57,369 nt of DNA, taken from positions 1,259,230 to 1,316,598 of the forward strand of contig NZ_LS990887.1 in assembly GCF_900411315.1 (NCBI RefSeq), given 5' to 3'. This document shows, one piece after another, positions 1 to 7,876 of the stretch; within the stretch, counting starts at the first letter, position 1, and every line of letters starts with the position of its first letter. Origin of the DNA: Corynebacterium senegalense. Lineage in GTDB: Bacteria > Actinomycetota > Actinomycetes > Mycobacteriales > Mycobacteriaceae. Below the pieces are notes generated by a model. That model was not told the DNA's origin, did no database searches, and worked only from the letters and a program-made list of their open reading frames with translations. A program made the translations under genes and the position numbers.

Positions 1-85
1 TCGTGTTTTTTTGTGACGGCCCGGGAGACCGCAGAAGTCACGAGAGACAGAGAGAGACAGAAGAGACAGGGTGTATAAGAGACAG
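1..85. other. Probable library adapter (Tn5/Nextera mosaic end) at contig edge
   Basis: Positions 71-85 read GTGTATAAGAGACAG, the last 15 bases of the Tn5 mosaic end used in Nextera libraries. Positions 41-70 hold three partial GAGACAG echoes. The open reading frame that follows only makes sense from about position 86. I read the first 85 bases as non-genomic sequence at a contig end. Confidence 0.8.
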
Positions 86-723
86 ACGGAGAGCTGCGCC
101 TCATCTCCTACGACCCCACCGCGTTCCCCCCGCTGCTGAGCCCGGCGAGCCGCCCTGTGAGTAGCGCGGCCCACGTGCTGGCGAGCCTCTCCTTCGACAC
201 CGCCGGCGAGATCGTGGCCAGCATCGACGGCTCCCCCGTCGGTGCCCTGGAGTCCCGCGACGCAGCCCAGCTCGCGCCCGCCCTGCGGAAGGTGGAGAAC
301 TGCCACACCCTCGCCGTCGCCAGAGGCTACCTCGACCCCGCCGAGGAAACCCTCACGATCTTCGCCGACCCGCCGGGGGAATGCACGGATCCCGCGCCGC
401 AGCCCGCCGTCTCGGCCGTGCCCGACAACGGCGAGGTCCCGGCGCCGGCGCCGCGCGCGGCGTTCCTCGCCGAGCAGGACGCGCGCGCCGCCGCCCTCCA
501 GGCCGAGCACGACGACGTTCCCCCGGCCGCGCCCCGCGGGAAGAGGGTCGCCGGGATCGTGGCGATCGCCGGCTCCCTCATCCTCTCCGCGGTCGGGATC
601 GCCACCCTCGTGGGGCACACGCGCGCCTCCGACGCCGACGCCTGCAACGTCAGCGAGGTCGTGCGCAACAGCGCGGAGTTCGACGGCGCGTGCTCCGCCC
701 CGGCCTCCGCCGTGCCGCGGTAG
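86..723 (+). CDS. Membrane-anchored protein of unknown function, 5'-truncated
   Basis: The frame is open from the adapter junction to the stop at 723, about 212 residues, so the N-terminus lies outside the contig. The visible part has an N-terminal globular region (GELRLISYDPTAFPPLL and onward), a Pro/Ala-rich stretch at roughly residues 100-155, one hydrophobic helix (VAGIVAIAGSLILSAVGIAT), and a short tail with two cysteines (residues near ACNVSEV and GACSAP) that could form a disulfide outside the cell. I do not recognise the family. It is followed 46 bp later by the DnaQ-like gene on the same strand. The real start cannot be seen. Confidence 0.6.
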
Positions 724-733
724 GCGCTGGTGG

Positions 734-746
734 GGCGTCGTAAAGC
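734..746 (-). repeat. Intergenic copy of the GCTTNNCGACGCC motif
   Basis: On the minus strand this reads GCTTTACGACGCC. It lies between the first gene and the dnaQ-like gene, so coding constraint does not explain it. It is one of 22 exact copies found by eye in the window; the others are listed in the findings. Confidence 0.7.
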
Positions 747-755
747 GGTGGTGGA

Positions 756-772
756 CTAGACTCGGAGCAATG
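756..772 (+). promoter_or_regulatory. Leaderless-type promoter of the dnaQ-like gene
   Basis: TAGACT (756-761) sits 8 nt before the ATG at 770 and there is no purine-rich ribosome binding site between them. The transcript would start at or next to the ATG. The same arrangement recurs through the window. Confidence 0.5.
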
Positions 773-1780
773 AGCGATACGAACACCGACCCCGGTAGCT
801 ACCCCTACGTGGCGGTATTCGTGCAGGCCACCGGGATCCACCCCACGACCTCGCGCCTGCTCACGCTGGACGCCGTCGCCTTCGACGAGGAGGGAACCGT
901 CGGCGAGGACCTCCACCTCGTATTCAACCCGGGCGGGGATCCCGGCCCGCGCCACACCCACGGGCTCTCGCCGAGCGACTTCGCGCAAGCCCCGCGGTTC
1001 AGCCGCCACCTCAAGGCACTGGACAAGCTTCTCGACGCCCGCACCCTCGTCGTCCACAACTCCCCCCTGACCTGGGGGCTCATCGTCTCCGAGGCGCGGC
1101 GCGCGATGAACGCGGCGGCGCGGGCGAACCGTTCGCGCAACCGCCGCAACGGGCGGCGGCGCCAGCGGGTCGGGCACATCCCCCGCCCCACGGAGATTGT
1201 GGACACGCTCGACAGCGCGCGGCGCAGCGGCCTCATCCCCACCGACATCCGCATCGGCGCGGTGGCGCAGCTCCTCGGCGTCGAGGCCGCCTCGCCGGTG
1301 GCCTCGGTGGAACGGGCGCGGCGCAGCGAGGAGGAGACCTCGCGCGAGGAGACGATGACGCTGGTCAGGATGTTCCTCGAGCTGCGCGCGAAGGACGCCG
1401 CCGTCTCGGTCGCCCCGGACGAGCTCTCGGCGGACAGGTTCGGGCTGCAGCGCAGCACAGCGCGCGTCGAGGCCGAGCGCGCCGAGCCGGCGGCGGGCAA
1501 CCCCGGCGTGTACTCCCCCGCCGCGGGCCTGGCCAAGGGGATGGAGATCGTCGTGGCCGACGACATCAGCGCGGACCCCGACGAGGTCATCGCCGCCGCC
1601 CTCGGGGCGGGCCTGACCTACTCCGAGAAGCTGACCCGGCAGACCTCGCTGGTGGTGTCGGACGCCCCGGCCGTCGGCGCACAGCTGCACGGTAAGGCCA
1701 TGCACGGCCACCGCAAGGGCATTCCGGTGCTCTCCGCCGAGGAGTTTTTCACCGCCGTGTCGAAGGCGCCCGGCCGGTAG
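770..1780 (+). CDS. DnaQ-like exonuclease-fold protein with C-terminal BRCT domain, catalytic residues degenerate
   Basis: 336 aa. Residues about 12-205 align with the DEDDh exonuclease fold of the DNA polymerase III epsilon family, and about 255-336 form a BRCT domain (KGMEIVVADDIS ... TSLVVSDAPAVGAQLHGKAMHG). The family's ExoI motif has Asp-x-Glu before TTG; here the segment is AVFVQATGIHP, with Phe and Gln in those places. ExoII (His-Asn ... Asp) keeps HN, but Thr stands where Asp is expected. A clear ExoIII His ... Asp is not visible. The protein may therefore bind DNA or partners without cutting. It is followed by murT in the same direction. Corynebacterial genomes carry a dnaQ-annotated gene at this locus; that is recalled, not tested. 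Confidence 0.75.
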   Translation: MSDTNTDPGSYPYVAVFVQATGIHPTTSRLLTLDAVAFDEEGTVGEDLHLVFNPGGDPGPRHTHGLSPSDFAQAPRFSRHLKALDKLLDARTLVVHNSPLTWGLIVSEARRAMNAAARANRSRNRRNGRRRQRVGHIPRPTEIVDTLDSARRSGLIPTDIRIGAVAQLLGVEAASPVASVERARRSEEETSREETMTLVRMFLELRAKDAAVSVAPDELSADRFGLQRSTARVEAERAEPAAGNPGVYSPAAGLAKGMEIVVADDISADPDEVIAAALGAGLTYSEKLTRQTSLVVSDAPAVGAQLHGKAMHGHRKGIPVLSAEEFFTAVSKAPGR

Positions 1781-1813
1781 GTTGAGCCGGGGGCGTCGGC
1801 TAACGTAGACGCC

Positions 1814-3091
1814 ATGAATCCGAAAGGACCCCTCTCCCGCCTGCGCACCCGCGCGGCGCTGTCCGCCGCTCGCCTGGCCACCTCGGCCTCCCGGGCCACC
1901 GGGCGGGGCGCCGGCGGCATGATCGGCGGGCTGGTCGCCGGCGCGATCGACCCGAACATCATGGACTCCCTGGGCGGCGGGCGCCCGACCGCCCTGGTCA
2001 CCGGCACCAACGGCAAGTCCACCACCACGCGCATGCTGGCCAGCGCACTGCGCAGCACATACAGCGTGGCCACCAACGAGGGCGGCGACAACATGGACGC
2101 TGGCATCATCTCCGCGCTCATGGCCGGCAGAGGCGCCTCCCACGTCGCGCTCGAGGTGGACGAGCTGCACGTGCCGCACGTCGCGCAGCGCCTCCACCCG
2201 CAGGCCCTCGTCCTGCTCAACCTCTCGCGCGACCAGCTCGACCGCGTCGGAGAGATCAACAAGATCGAGCGCACCCTGCGCGCCGCCGTGGAGGCGAACC
2301 CGGAGATGACGGTCGTGGCCAACTGCGACGACGTTCTCATCTCCTCCGTCGCCTACGACCACCCGAACGTCGTGTGGGTCGCCGCCGGCGCAGGGTGGAT
2401 GGGCGACTCGGTGACCAACCCGCGCTCGGGCGGGCACATCGTGCGTGAGCCGGGGGGCGACTGGTATGGCGTCGAGAAGCTCGCCGACGGCCGCGAGTTC
2501 CGCCGCCCGACGCCCTCCTACTCGCTGACCGACACCCACCTGGTCACCCCGCAGGGCGAGGTGGAGCTCAACCTCGCCCTGCCGGGCCGGGCGAACCGGG
2601 GCAACGCGGCGCAGGCCGTCGCCGCCGCCGTGGAGGCCTTCGGGGTGCCGCTGGACAAGGCCGTCGCCGCCGCCGAGTCCGTCGCCGACGTCGCGGGACG
2701 CTACTCTACGGTCCACCTCGGCGAGCGCGAGATCCACCTGCTGCTGGCCAAAAACCCCGCGGGGTGGCAGGAGGCCCTGTCCATGGTCGACCGCTCCGCG
2801 GACGGCCTGGCCATCGCGGTGAACGGCCAGGTCGCGGACGGCGAGGACCTGTCGTGGCTGTGGGACGTGAAATTCGAGGACTTCTCGGGTGTCTCCGTCA
2901 AGGCCGCCGGCGAGCGGGGCACCGACCTCGCGGTGCGCCTCCTCTACGCGGGGATCGACCACGAGCTCGTCCACGACCCCGTCGCCGCGATCCGGGCCTG
3001 CCCGCCGGGGCGCGTCGAGGTGCTGGCCAACTACACCGCCTTCCGCGACCTGAAGAAGGCCCTGACCAAGCAGGAGGATTACCGTGCCTAA
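1814..3091 (+). CDS. murT: Lipid II isoglutaminyl synthase, Mur-ligase subunit MurT
   Basis: 425 aa. With GatD it amidates the D-glutamate of lipid II in the cytoplasm to give D-isoglutamine in peptidoglycan. The Mur ligase ATP loop is visible (VTGTNGKSTTTRM, residues about 59-71), followed by the central domain (EVDELHVPHVAQRLHP, LLNLSRDQLDRVGE) and a C-terminal DUF1727-type domain (LLLAKNPAGWQEAL). The zinc-ribbon segment of Firmicutes MurT, with CPxCG-type pairs, is here TNPRSGGHIV ... REFRRPTPSYS and has no cysteine. The stop overlaps the gatD start by 8 bp, which implies translational coupling. No Shine-Dalgarno is obvious; a TA-rich hexamer (TAACGT) precedes the ATG. Confidence 0.95.
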   Translation: MNPKGPLSRLRTRAALSAARLATSASRATGRGAGGMIGGLVAGAIDPNIMDSLGGGRPTALVTGTNGKSTTTRMLASALRSTYSVATNEGGDNMDAGIISALMAGRGASHVALEVDELHVPHVAQRLHPQALVLLNLSRDQLDRVGEINKIERTLRAAVEANPEMTVVANCDDVLISSVAYDHPNVVWVAAGAGWMGDSVTNPRSGGHIVREPGGDWYGVEKLADGREFRRPTPSYSLTDTHLVTPQGEVELNLALPGRANRGNAAQAVAAAVEAFGVPLDKAVAAAESVADVAGRYSTVHLGEREIHLLLAKNPAGWQEALSMVDRSADGLAIAVNGQVADGEDLSWLWDVKFEDFSGVSVKAAGERGTDLAVRLLYAGIDHELVHDPVAAIRACPPGRVEVLANYTAFRDLKKALTKQEDYRA

Positions 3092-3809
3092 GACGCTGCG
3101 AATCGGCCTTGTCCTGCCCGACGTGCTGGGCACCTACGGTGACGACGGAAACGCGCTCGTGCTGCGGCAGCGCGCCCGCATGCGCGGCATCCCCGCCGAG
3201 GTCGAGCACATCCTGCTGGGTGAAGAGATCCCTGCCGACTGCGACGTCTACACCCTCGGCGGCGGCGAGGACTCCGCGCAGGTCATCGCCGCCGCCCGCC
3301 TGGCGGCTTCGCCGGGGCTGCAGGCCGCAGCGGCCGAGGGCACGCCCATCTTCGCCGTGTGCGCCGGCATGCAGGTCCTCGGCCGCACCTTCACCGCCCA
3401 CGGGGAGACGGTCGAGGGCATCGGGCTTATCGACGCCACCACCTCCGCCATGGAGACCCGCGCCATCGGCGAGGTCGCCTCGGCGCCCTCGCGCGCCGGC
3501 GTCACCGCCGAGCTCACCGAGCCGCTGTCGGGATTTGAGAACCACATGGGCGGCACCGTCCTCGGCCCGGACGCGCAGCCGCTGGGCCGGGTAACGCGCG
3601 GGGTGGGCAACACCAGCACCGACGGGTCCTCCGGCGAGGGCGTGGTGCAGGGCAGCGTGGTGGCTACCTACATGCACGGCCCCGCGCTGGCCCGCAACCC
3701 CCAGCTGGCGGACCTGCTGCTCGCGCGGGCGCTCGGCGTGCGGCTGGACGAGCTGGAGCCGCTGGAGATCTCGGTCATCGACCGGCTGCGCATGGAGCGC
3801 CTGCGCTAG
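3084..3809 (+). CDS. gatD: Lipid II isoglutaminyl synthase, glutamine amidotransferase subunit GatD
   Basis: 241 aa. This class I glutamine amidotransferase (CobB/CobQ-like) supplies ammonia to MurT. The nucleophile elbow is IFAVCAGMQVLG, with the catalytic Cys near residue 93. The catalytic His lies in VVATYMHGPALARNP, near residue 198. The N-terminal DVLGTYGDDGNALVL segment is typical of the family. It overlaps murT by 8 bp, so the two subunits are probably made in equal amounts. The gene ends 25 bp before the convergent end of recR. In other Gram-positives MurT-GatD is essential and affects beta-lactam and lysozyme sensitivity. Confidence 0.95.
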   Translation: MPKTLRIGLVLPDVLGTYGDDGNALVLRQRARMRGIPAEVEHILLGEEIPADCDVYTLGGGEDSAQVIAAARLAASPGLQAAAAEGTPIFAVCAGMQVLGRTFTAHGETVEGIGLIDATTSAMETRAIGEVASAPSRAGVTAELTEPLSGFENHMGGTVLGPDAQPLGRVTRGVGNTSTDGSSGEGVVQGSVVATYMHGPALARNPQLADLLLARALGVRLDELEPLEISVIDRLRMERLR

Positions 3810-3834
3810 CTCGGTCGAGCCTCCCGGGGGGCTC

Positions 3835-4461
3835 CTAGAGCTTCAGCCTGCCCGTCAGTGCCCGGGAGAGGGTGAGCTCGTCGACGAATTCGAGGTCCCC
3901 GCCGAGCGGCATGCCGGAGGCGAGCCGGGAGACGGTCAGGTCGGGGAAGTCCTTGAGCAGGCGGGCCAGGTAGGAGGCCGTCGCCTCCCCCTCGGTGTCG
4001 GGGTCGGTGGCGAGGATGACCTCCTGCACGCTCAGGGGCTCCTGCCCGGGCACGTCCTCGAGCACACCGCCAATGCGCTGCAGCAGCGGCGCGATGGCGA
4101 GGTCGCGGGGGCCGACGTTGGCCAGCGGGTCGAGCGCCCCACCGAGGACGTGGTAGCGGCCCCGGTACTCCCCCGTGCGCTCGATGACCTGGATGTCCTT
4201 GGCGTCCTCGACGACACACACGAGCGAGCGGTCGCGCCCGGAGTCGGCGCAGATGCGGCAGATCTCCTCCCGCGAGACGTTGTTGCAGATTCGGCAGAAT
4301 GTCACGCCGTCGCGCACGGCGACGAGGGCCGCAGCGAGCCTGTCGACGTCCTCGGGGTCCGTCTTGAGCAGGTGGAAGGCGATCCGCTGCGCGCTTTTCG
4401 GGCCGACGCCGGGCAGGCGCGAAAACTCGTCGATGAGGTCTTGCAGCGGGCCTTCGAACAT
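3835..4461 (-). CDS. recR: Recombination mediator protein RecR
   Basis: 208 aa, the usual length. RecR with RecO and RecF loads RecA onto gapped DNA. Visible parts are the N-terminal helix-hairpin-helix ([20 protein letters not shown]), a C4 zinc finger ([16 protein letters not shown]), a Toprim domain ([43 protein letters not shown]) and the C-terminal Walker-B-like tail ([19 protein letters not shown]). It sits downstream of ybaB and dnaX on the minus strand, a conserved bacterial order (dnaX-ybaB-recR). The gap to ybaB is 71 bp. Confidence 0.97.
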   Translation of the reverse strand: MFEGPLQDLIDEFSRLPGVGPKSAQRIAFHLLKTDPEDVDRLAAALVAVRDGVTFCRICNNVSREEICRICADSGRDRSLVCVVEDAKDIQVIERTGEYRGRYHVLGGALDPLANVGPRDLAIAPLLQRIGGVLEDVPGQEPLSVQEVILATDPDTEGEATASYLARLLKDFPDLTVSRLASGMPLGGDLEFVDELTLSRALTGRLKL

Positions 4462-4532
4462 GCCTGGGTGTCTCCTTGGGGTGGGGAATGGAAAACGCCC
4501 GGCCAGCGCAGGCCGGGCGGGGTGCGAGTGGG

Positions 4533-4895
4533 CTAGACGATACCGCCGAAGGGGATCTCACCGGCGCCACCCTGGGGGGCCGCGCCACCGGGGTTGGTCA
4601 ACGGGCCGATCTTGTCCTGGGCGAGCTGGCCGGCCTTGTTGTGGGCGTCGCGGTAGGCGGCGAGGATGAGGTCCTGCAGCGTCTCGACGTCCTCCGGGTC
4701 GACGGCCTCGGGCTTGATGGTGATGTCCTTGATCTCGGCGCCGCCGGTCATGGTGATGGTGACCAGCTCGCCGCCGGCGGTGCCGGTGACGGTGGCGGCG
4801 AGGAGCTCCTGCTGCGCCTTCTGCAGCGCGGCCTGCACCTCGGCGGCCTGGCGCATCAGTTCCTGCATGTCCTGGGGCATGTTGGGGTTGGTCAT
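4533..4895 (-). CDS. YbaB/EbfC family nucleoid-associated protein
   Basis: 120 aa. This small DNA-binding protein family forms dimers with a tweezer-like shape. The typical core is visible: [20 protein letters not shown], then the beta-rich part ([20 protein letters not shown]) and [22 protein letters not shown]. The chosen start is the ATG at 4895, preceded by GAAGGAAGG about 10 nt upstream. An in-frame TTG at 4925 would add ten residues but has no better support. It lies between dnaX and recR in the usual three-gene arrangement. The C-terminus is Gly-rich. Confidence 0.95.
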   Translation of the reverse strand: MTNPNMPQDMQELMRQAAEVQAALQKAQQELLAATVTGTAGGELVTITMTGGAEIKDITIKPEAVDPEDVETLQDLILAAYRDAHNKAGQLAQDKIGPLTNPGGAAPQGGAGEIPFGGIV

Positions 4896-4963
4896 GGGGT
4901 GAGCCCTTCCTTCATTTTTCAACAATCGTCACCGACACAGTTCGCACGCCATTGTACCGGCCA

Positions 4964-7297
4964 CTACACCGGCTTGGCGCCCAGCTCCGCCGCGAGGAGA
5001 TCCATGGCCACCGTCGTCGCGTCGCGCCGGTCGCGCTCTCCCTCCTCCTGGGCCTGGTCTGCCATGTCGCGTTCCTCGTCCTCGCGGGAGTAGGTCGCCG
5101 GCTCCTGCTGCGGCGGCTCCTCGCGCGGGGGCGGCGCGCCGTACCCGGGTTCTTCGTCGGGGTAGTCCTCGTCGGCGGGCTCGGGGGGAAGGGGGATCTC
5201 CTCCGCTTCCCGACGCGCCCGCTTCGCCGCGCGCTGGCTCGCGGCGGCGGCCGCGGCGCGCCAGTCGTTCGCGGGCCTACTGCCGTGGCCGCCCTGGCTG
5301 CCTGGGTCGGCTTGGCCGGCCTGGCCGGTCTCGGCCGCCGGGGCAGGATCCTCTGGCTCGGGGCCCGGGGCCTCCGCGGCGCCAGCGTTGGGGTTCCACA
5401 CCGGCCGCGGCGCGGCGCTCGCGCCCACCCCGGCCTTAGCGGCGTCGGTGCCCACGACGCAGCGCACCTTGACCTGGGTGCCCAGGTGCTCGGAGAACAC
5501 GGCGGCGATGTCGCGGTTGTGGTCGGTGGCGTTGATGCGCTGCGCCAGGGCCCCGGTGTTGTGCCCGACGACGAGGGTGTCGCCGTCGAAGCCGAGGGGC
5601 TTGGCCTCCGTGAGCATGATCTCGGCCGTCTGGTTTCGCGCGCCCACGGACTGGCGCAGGGAGGTCCACTGGCGGCGGACGGTGTCGAAGAGGTCCGCGC
5701 CGCCGGCCTGGCCAGCCTGGCCCGCCTGCTGCTCCTGGTGCTCCGCCTGGGATTGCTCCGGGGGCTGGCGGGTCGGTTCGTAGACGTCGCCCTGCTCGGC
5801 GTTCTTTTCCTCGCGCTGCTCGGCGGCCTGCTGGCGGGTCTGCTCGGGGCGGGTATCCGGTTCGCTGGCCTCCGCGCGGCGCACCCAGTCGGCCTGAGCG
5901 GCGGGCGTGGTGTTCTCGGGGGCTTCGTTGTGGCGTGCCTCGGGGGCCTGCTGCGCGGGCTCGGCCGGCTGCTTCGGGTGCTGCGGTTGCTGTGCCTGCT
6001 GGGGCTCCTGCGCGCGCTCGGGCTGCGGGGCCCGGCGCGGCGCGGGCGTCGACGAGCTGTGCACGGGGCGCTCGGCCGCCGCCGCGGCCGCGGCTGCCGC
6101 CGCCGCGGCACCGGTGCGGCCCTGCGTGACGGGGGCCGGGGCGTCCGGCGCGAGCTGCGGCTCCGCTGTCCGCCGCTGCGGGCCGGGCACCTCGGCGGAG
6201 ACTTCGGGGGCGGTGATCAGGTGCGCCATCATGATCTCGAGCAGCAGGCGGGGGCTGGTGGCACCGCGCAGCGCGGAGGTGCGGTCGTTGACCTCGGAGG
6301 CGAGCTCAGCCAGCTCGTGGCCGCTGAAGCGCTCGGCCTGCGCGCGCAGGATGTCGGCGCGCTCGGCCGGGGCGTTGACCAGGCCCTGGGAGATGGCGTC
6401 GGGGACCGTGCGGATCATCATCAGGTCGCGCAGCCGGTCGAGCAGGTCGAGAGCGAACTTGCGCGGCTCGTGGCCGGCCTCGATGATCTCGTCGACGGTG
6501 CGGAACATCAGGGATGCGTCGCGGGTCGCGAGGGCGTCAACGATGGCGTCGACAAGCGTGAGGTCCGTGACCCCGAGAAGCGGCAGGGCGGCCTCGTAGG
6601 TCAGCCCCTCGGGGCCGGCCCCGGAGAGCAGCTGGTCGAGGATCGAGAGGGTGTCGCGCGGCGAACCGCCGCCAGCCCGGATGACCAACGGGTAGACGCT
6701 CTCCTCGACGTGCGCGCCCTCCTCCGCCACCACCTTGGTCAACAACCCGTGCATGGCCTGCGGCGTGAGCAGGCGGAACGGGTAGTTGTGGGTGCGCGAG
6801 CGGATCGTGCCCAGCATCTTCTCCGGCTCCGTGGTGGCGAAGATGAAGATGAGGTGCTCCGGCGGCTCCTCCACGATCTTGAGCAGGGCGTTGTTGCCCA
6901 CCTTGGAGATCATGTGGGCCTCGTCGATGATGAACACGCGGTAGCGGAACTCCGCCGGGGCGAACAGGGCGCGCTCGCGCAGCTCGCGCATGTCGTCGAC
7001 GCTTCCGTTCGAGGCCGCGTCCAGCTCCATCACGTCCAGGTTGCCGGCCCCGCCCGGGGCCAGGGAGACGCACGACGCGCACTTCCCGCACGGCGTGGAG
7101 GTCGGGCCGTGGACGCAGTTCAGGGAGCGCGCCAGGATGCGCGCCGAGGAAGTCTTACCGCAGCCGCGGGGGCCCGAGAACAGGTAGGCGTGGTTGATCC
7201 GCCCGTTGTCCAGGGCGGCGGATAAAGGGCGCGTGACCTGCTCTTGGCCGATCACGTCGCCGAAGGTCGCGGGGCGATACTTCCGGTACAAAGCCAC
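4964..7297 (-). CDS. dnaX: DNA polymerase III subunit gamma/tau
   Basis: 777 aa. This is the clamp-loader ATPase of the replicative polymerase. The AAA+ core has Walker A GPRGCGKTSSARI (residues about 45-57), a zinc module C-x8-C-x2-C-x2-C (CVHGPTSTPCGKCASC), Walker B VFIIDEAHMISK and the sensor region (FATTEPEKMLGTIRSR). Domain III runs to about residue 365. A long Ala/Pro/Gln-rich linker (about 385-540, with a run of Ala) leads to a tau-type C-terminal domain (LFDTVRRQWTSLRQSVGARN ... GHNTGALAQRIN). I see no programmed frameshift site. The start is GTG at 7297, with TAAGCT about 9 nt upstream. Confidence 0.96.
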   Translation of the reverse strand: MALYRKYRPATFGDVIGQEQVTRPLSAALDNGRINHAYLFSGPRGCGKTSSARILARSLNCVHGPTSTPCGKCASCVSLAPGGAGNLDVMELDAASNGSVDDMRELRERALFAPAEFRYRVFIIDEAHMISKVGNNALLKIVEEPPEHLIFIFATTEPEKMLGTIRSRTHNYPFRLLTPQAMHGLLTKVVAEEGAHVEESVYPLVIRAGGGSPRDTLSILDQLLSGAGPEGLTYEAALPLLGVTDLTLVDAIVDALATRDASLMFRTVDEIIEAGHEPRKFALDLLDRLRDLMMIRTVPDAISQGLVNAPAERADILRAQAERFSGHELAELASEVNDRTSALRGATSPRLLLEIMMAHLITAPEVSAEVPGPQRRTAEPQLAPDAPAPVTQGRTGAAAAAAAAAAAAERPVHSSSTPAPRRAPQPERAQEPQQAQQPQHPKQPAEPAQQAPEARHNEAPENTTPAAQADWVRRAEASEPDTRPEQTRQQAAEQREEKNAEQGDVYEPTRQPPEQSQAEHQEQQAGQAGQAGGADLFDTVRRQWTSLRQSVGARNQTAEIMLTEAKPLGFDGDTLVVGHNTGALAQRINATDHNRDIAAVFSEHLGTQVKVRCVVGTDAAKAGVGASAAPRPVWNPNAGAAEAPGPEPEDPAPAAETGQAGQADPGSQGGHGSRPANDWRAAAAAASQRAAKRARREAEEIPLPPEPADEDYPDEEPGYGAPPPREEPPQQEPATYSREDEERDMADQAQEEGERDRRDATTVAMDLLAAELGAKPV

Positions 7298-7327
7298 GGC
7301 GACCAGCTTAGCCCATCACCCGGACAC

Positions 7328-7876
7328 CTAATCCCGGCTGCGGTGCCAGTCCCCCAGCCGCACCCCGCGGCGCCGCAGCCTCCGCTCGAGGACGTAGGGG
7401 CCCTGCTCGGCGGCGATCTGGAACTCCTCGTCGGTCAGGGCCACCAGCTCCAGCAGCAGCGTCAGCTGGCCCGGCTCGGAGTAGGTCGGCGTGCCGCGCT
7501 CAAACAGCTGCGGCTCGCGCAGGTAGCCGTGGCGCACGCTCTTGACCTGCGCCGTCTCGACGCGGTCGAACAGCCCCTCGAGGGCGACGCCGGGCTGTGC
7601 GGGGACGCCCAGCATCTCCAGCTCGCGCGCCGCGGCGACCACAGCGGCTTCCAGCACCGGGGCGGGCTGGTCGGCGGAGCAGACGATCTCGCAGCGCACG
7701 GCCGTCGCCGGGTCGGCGTCCATGACCAGGCCCGAGTCGACGGAGCTGAACCCGACCGTCACCGCCACCGGGCGGCCGTCGTGGGTGGCCGAGGCGGTGG
7801 GGATGCCGTCGTGAAGCGATAGGCTCAGGCCGGCGAACAGCGACGCGAGCCACGCGGCGGCTTCGTCACCCGTCAC
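7328..7876 (-). CDS. Conserved protein of unknown function
   Basis: 182 aa, acidic and probably soluble. It has no signal peptide or membrane helix. The central part (GFSSVDSGLVMDADPATAVRCEIVC) and the C-terminal part (QLTLLLELVALTDEEFQIAAEQGP, then RRLRRRGVRLGDWHR) faintly recall suppressor-of-fused-type domains, but I would not name it on this. The GTG start follows directly on the TAA stop of the upstream aminotransferase gene (stop 7877-7879, start 7876), so the two are probably translated together. Downstream, 30 bp separate it from dnaX. Confidence 0.7.
   Translation of the reverse strand: MTGDEAAAWLASLFAGLSLSLHDGIPTASATHDGRPVAVTVGFSSVDSGLVMDADPATAVRCEIVCSADQPAPVLEAAVVAAARELEMLGVPAQPGVALEGLFDRVETAQVKSVRHGYLREPQLFERGTPTYSEPGQLTLLLELVALTDEEFQIAAEQGPYVLERRLRRRGVRLGDWHRSRD

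Noticed and set aside
650..3133. An 827-codon open frame on the minus strand across dnaQ-like and murT
   Set aside because: Its predicted protein is Arg/Gly/Asp-rich with no family resemblance. It is the antisense shadow of two genes with clear homology, as is common in high-G+C DNA.
5900..6120. Programmed frameshift in dnaX
   Set aside because: No A-run slippery sequence or following hairpin is visible, and the full-length tau frame continues with a typical C-terminal domain.
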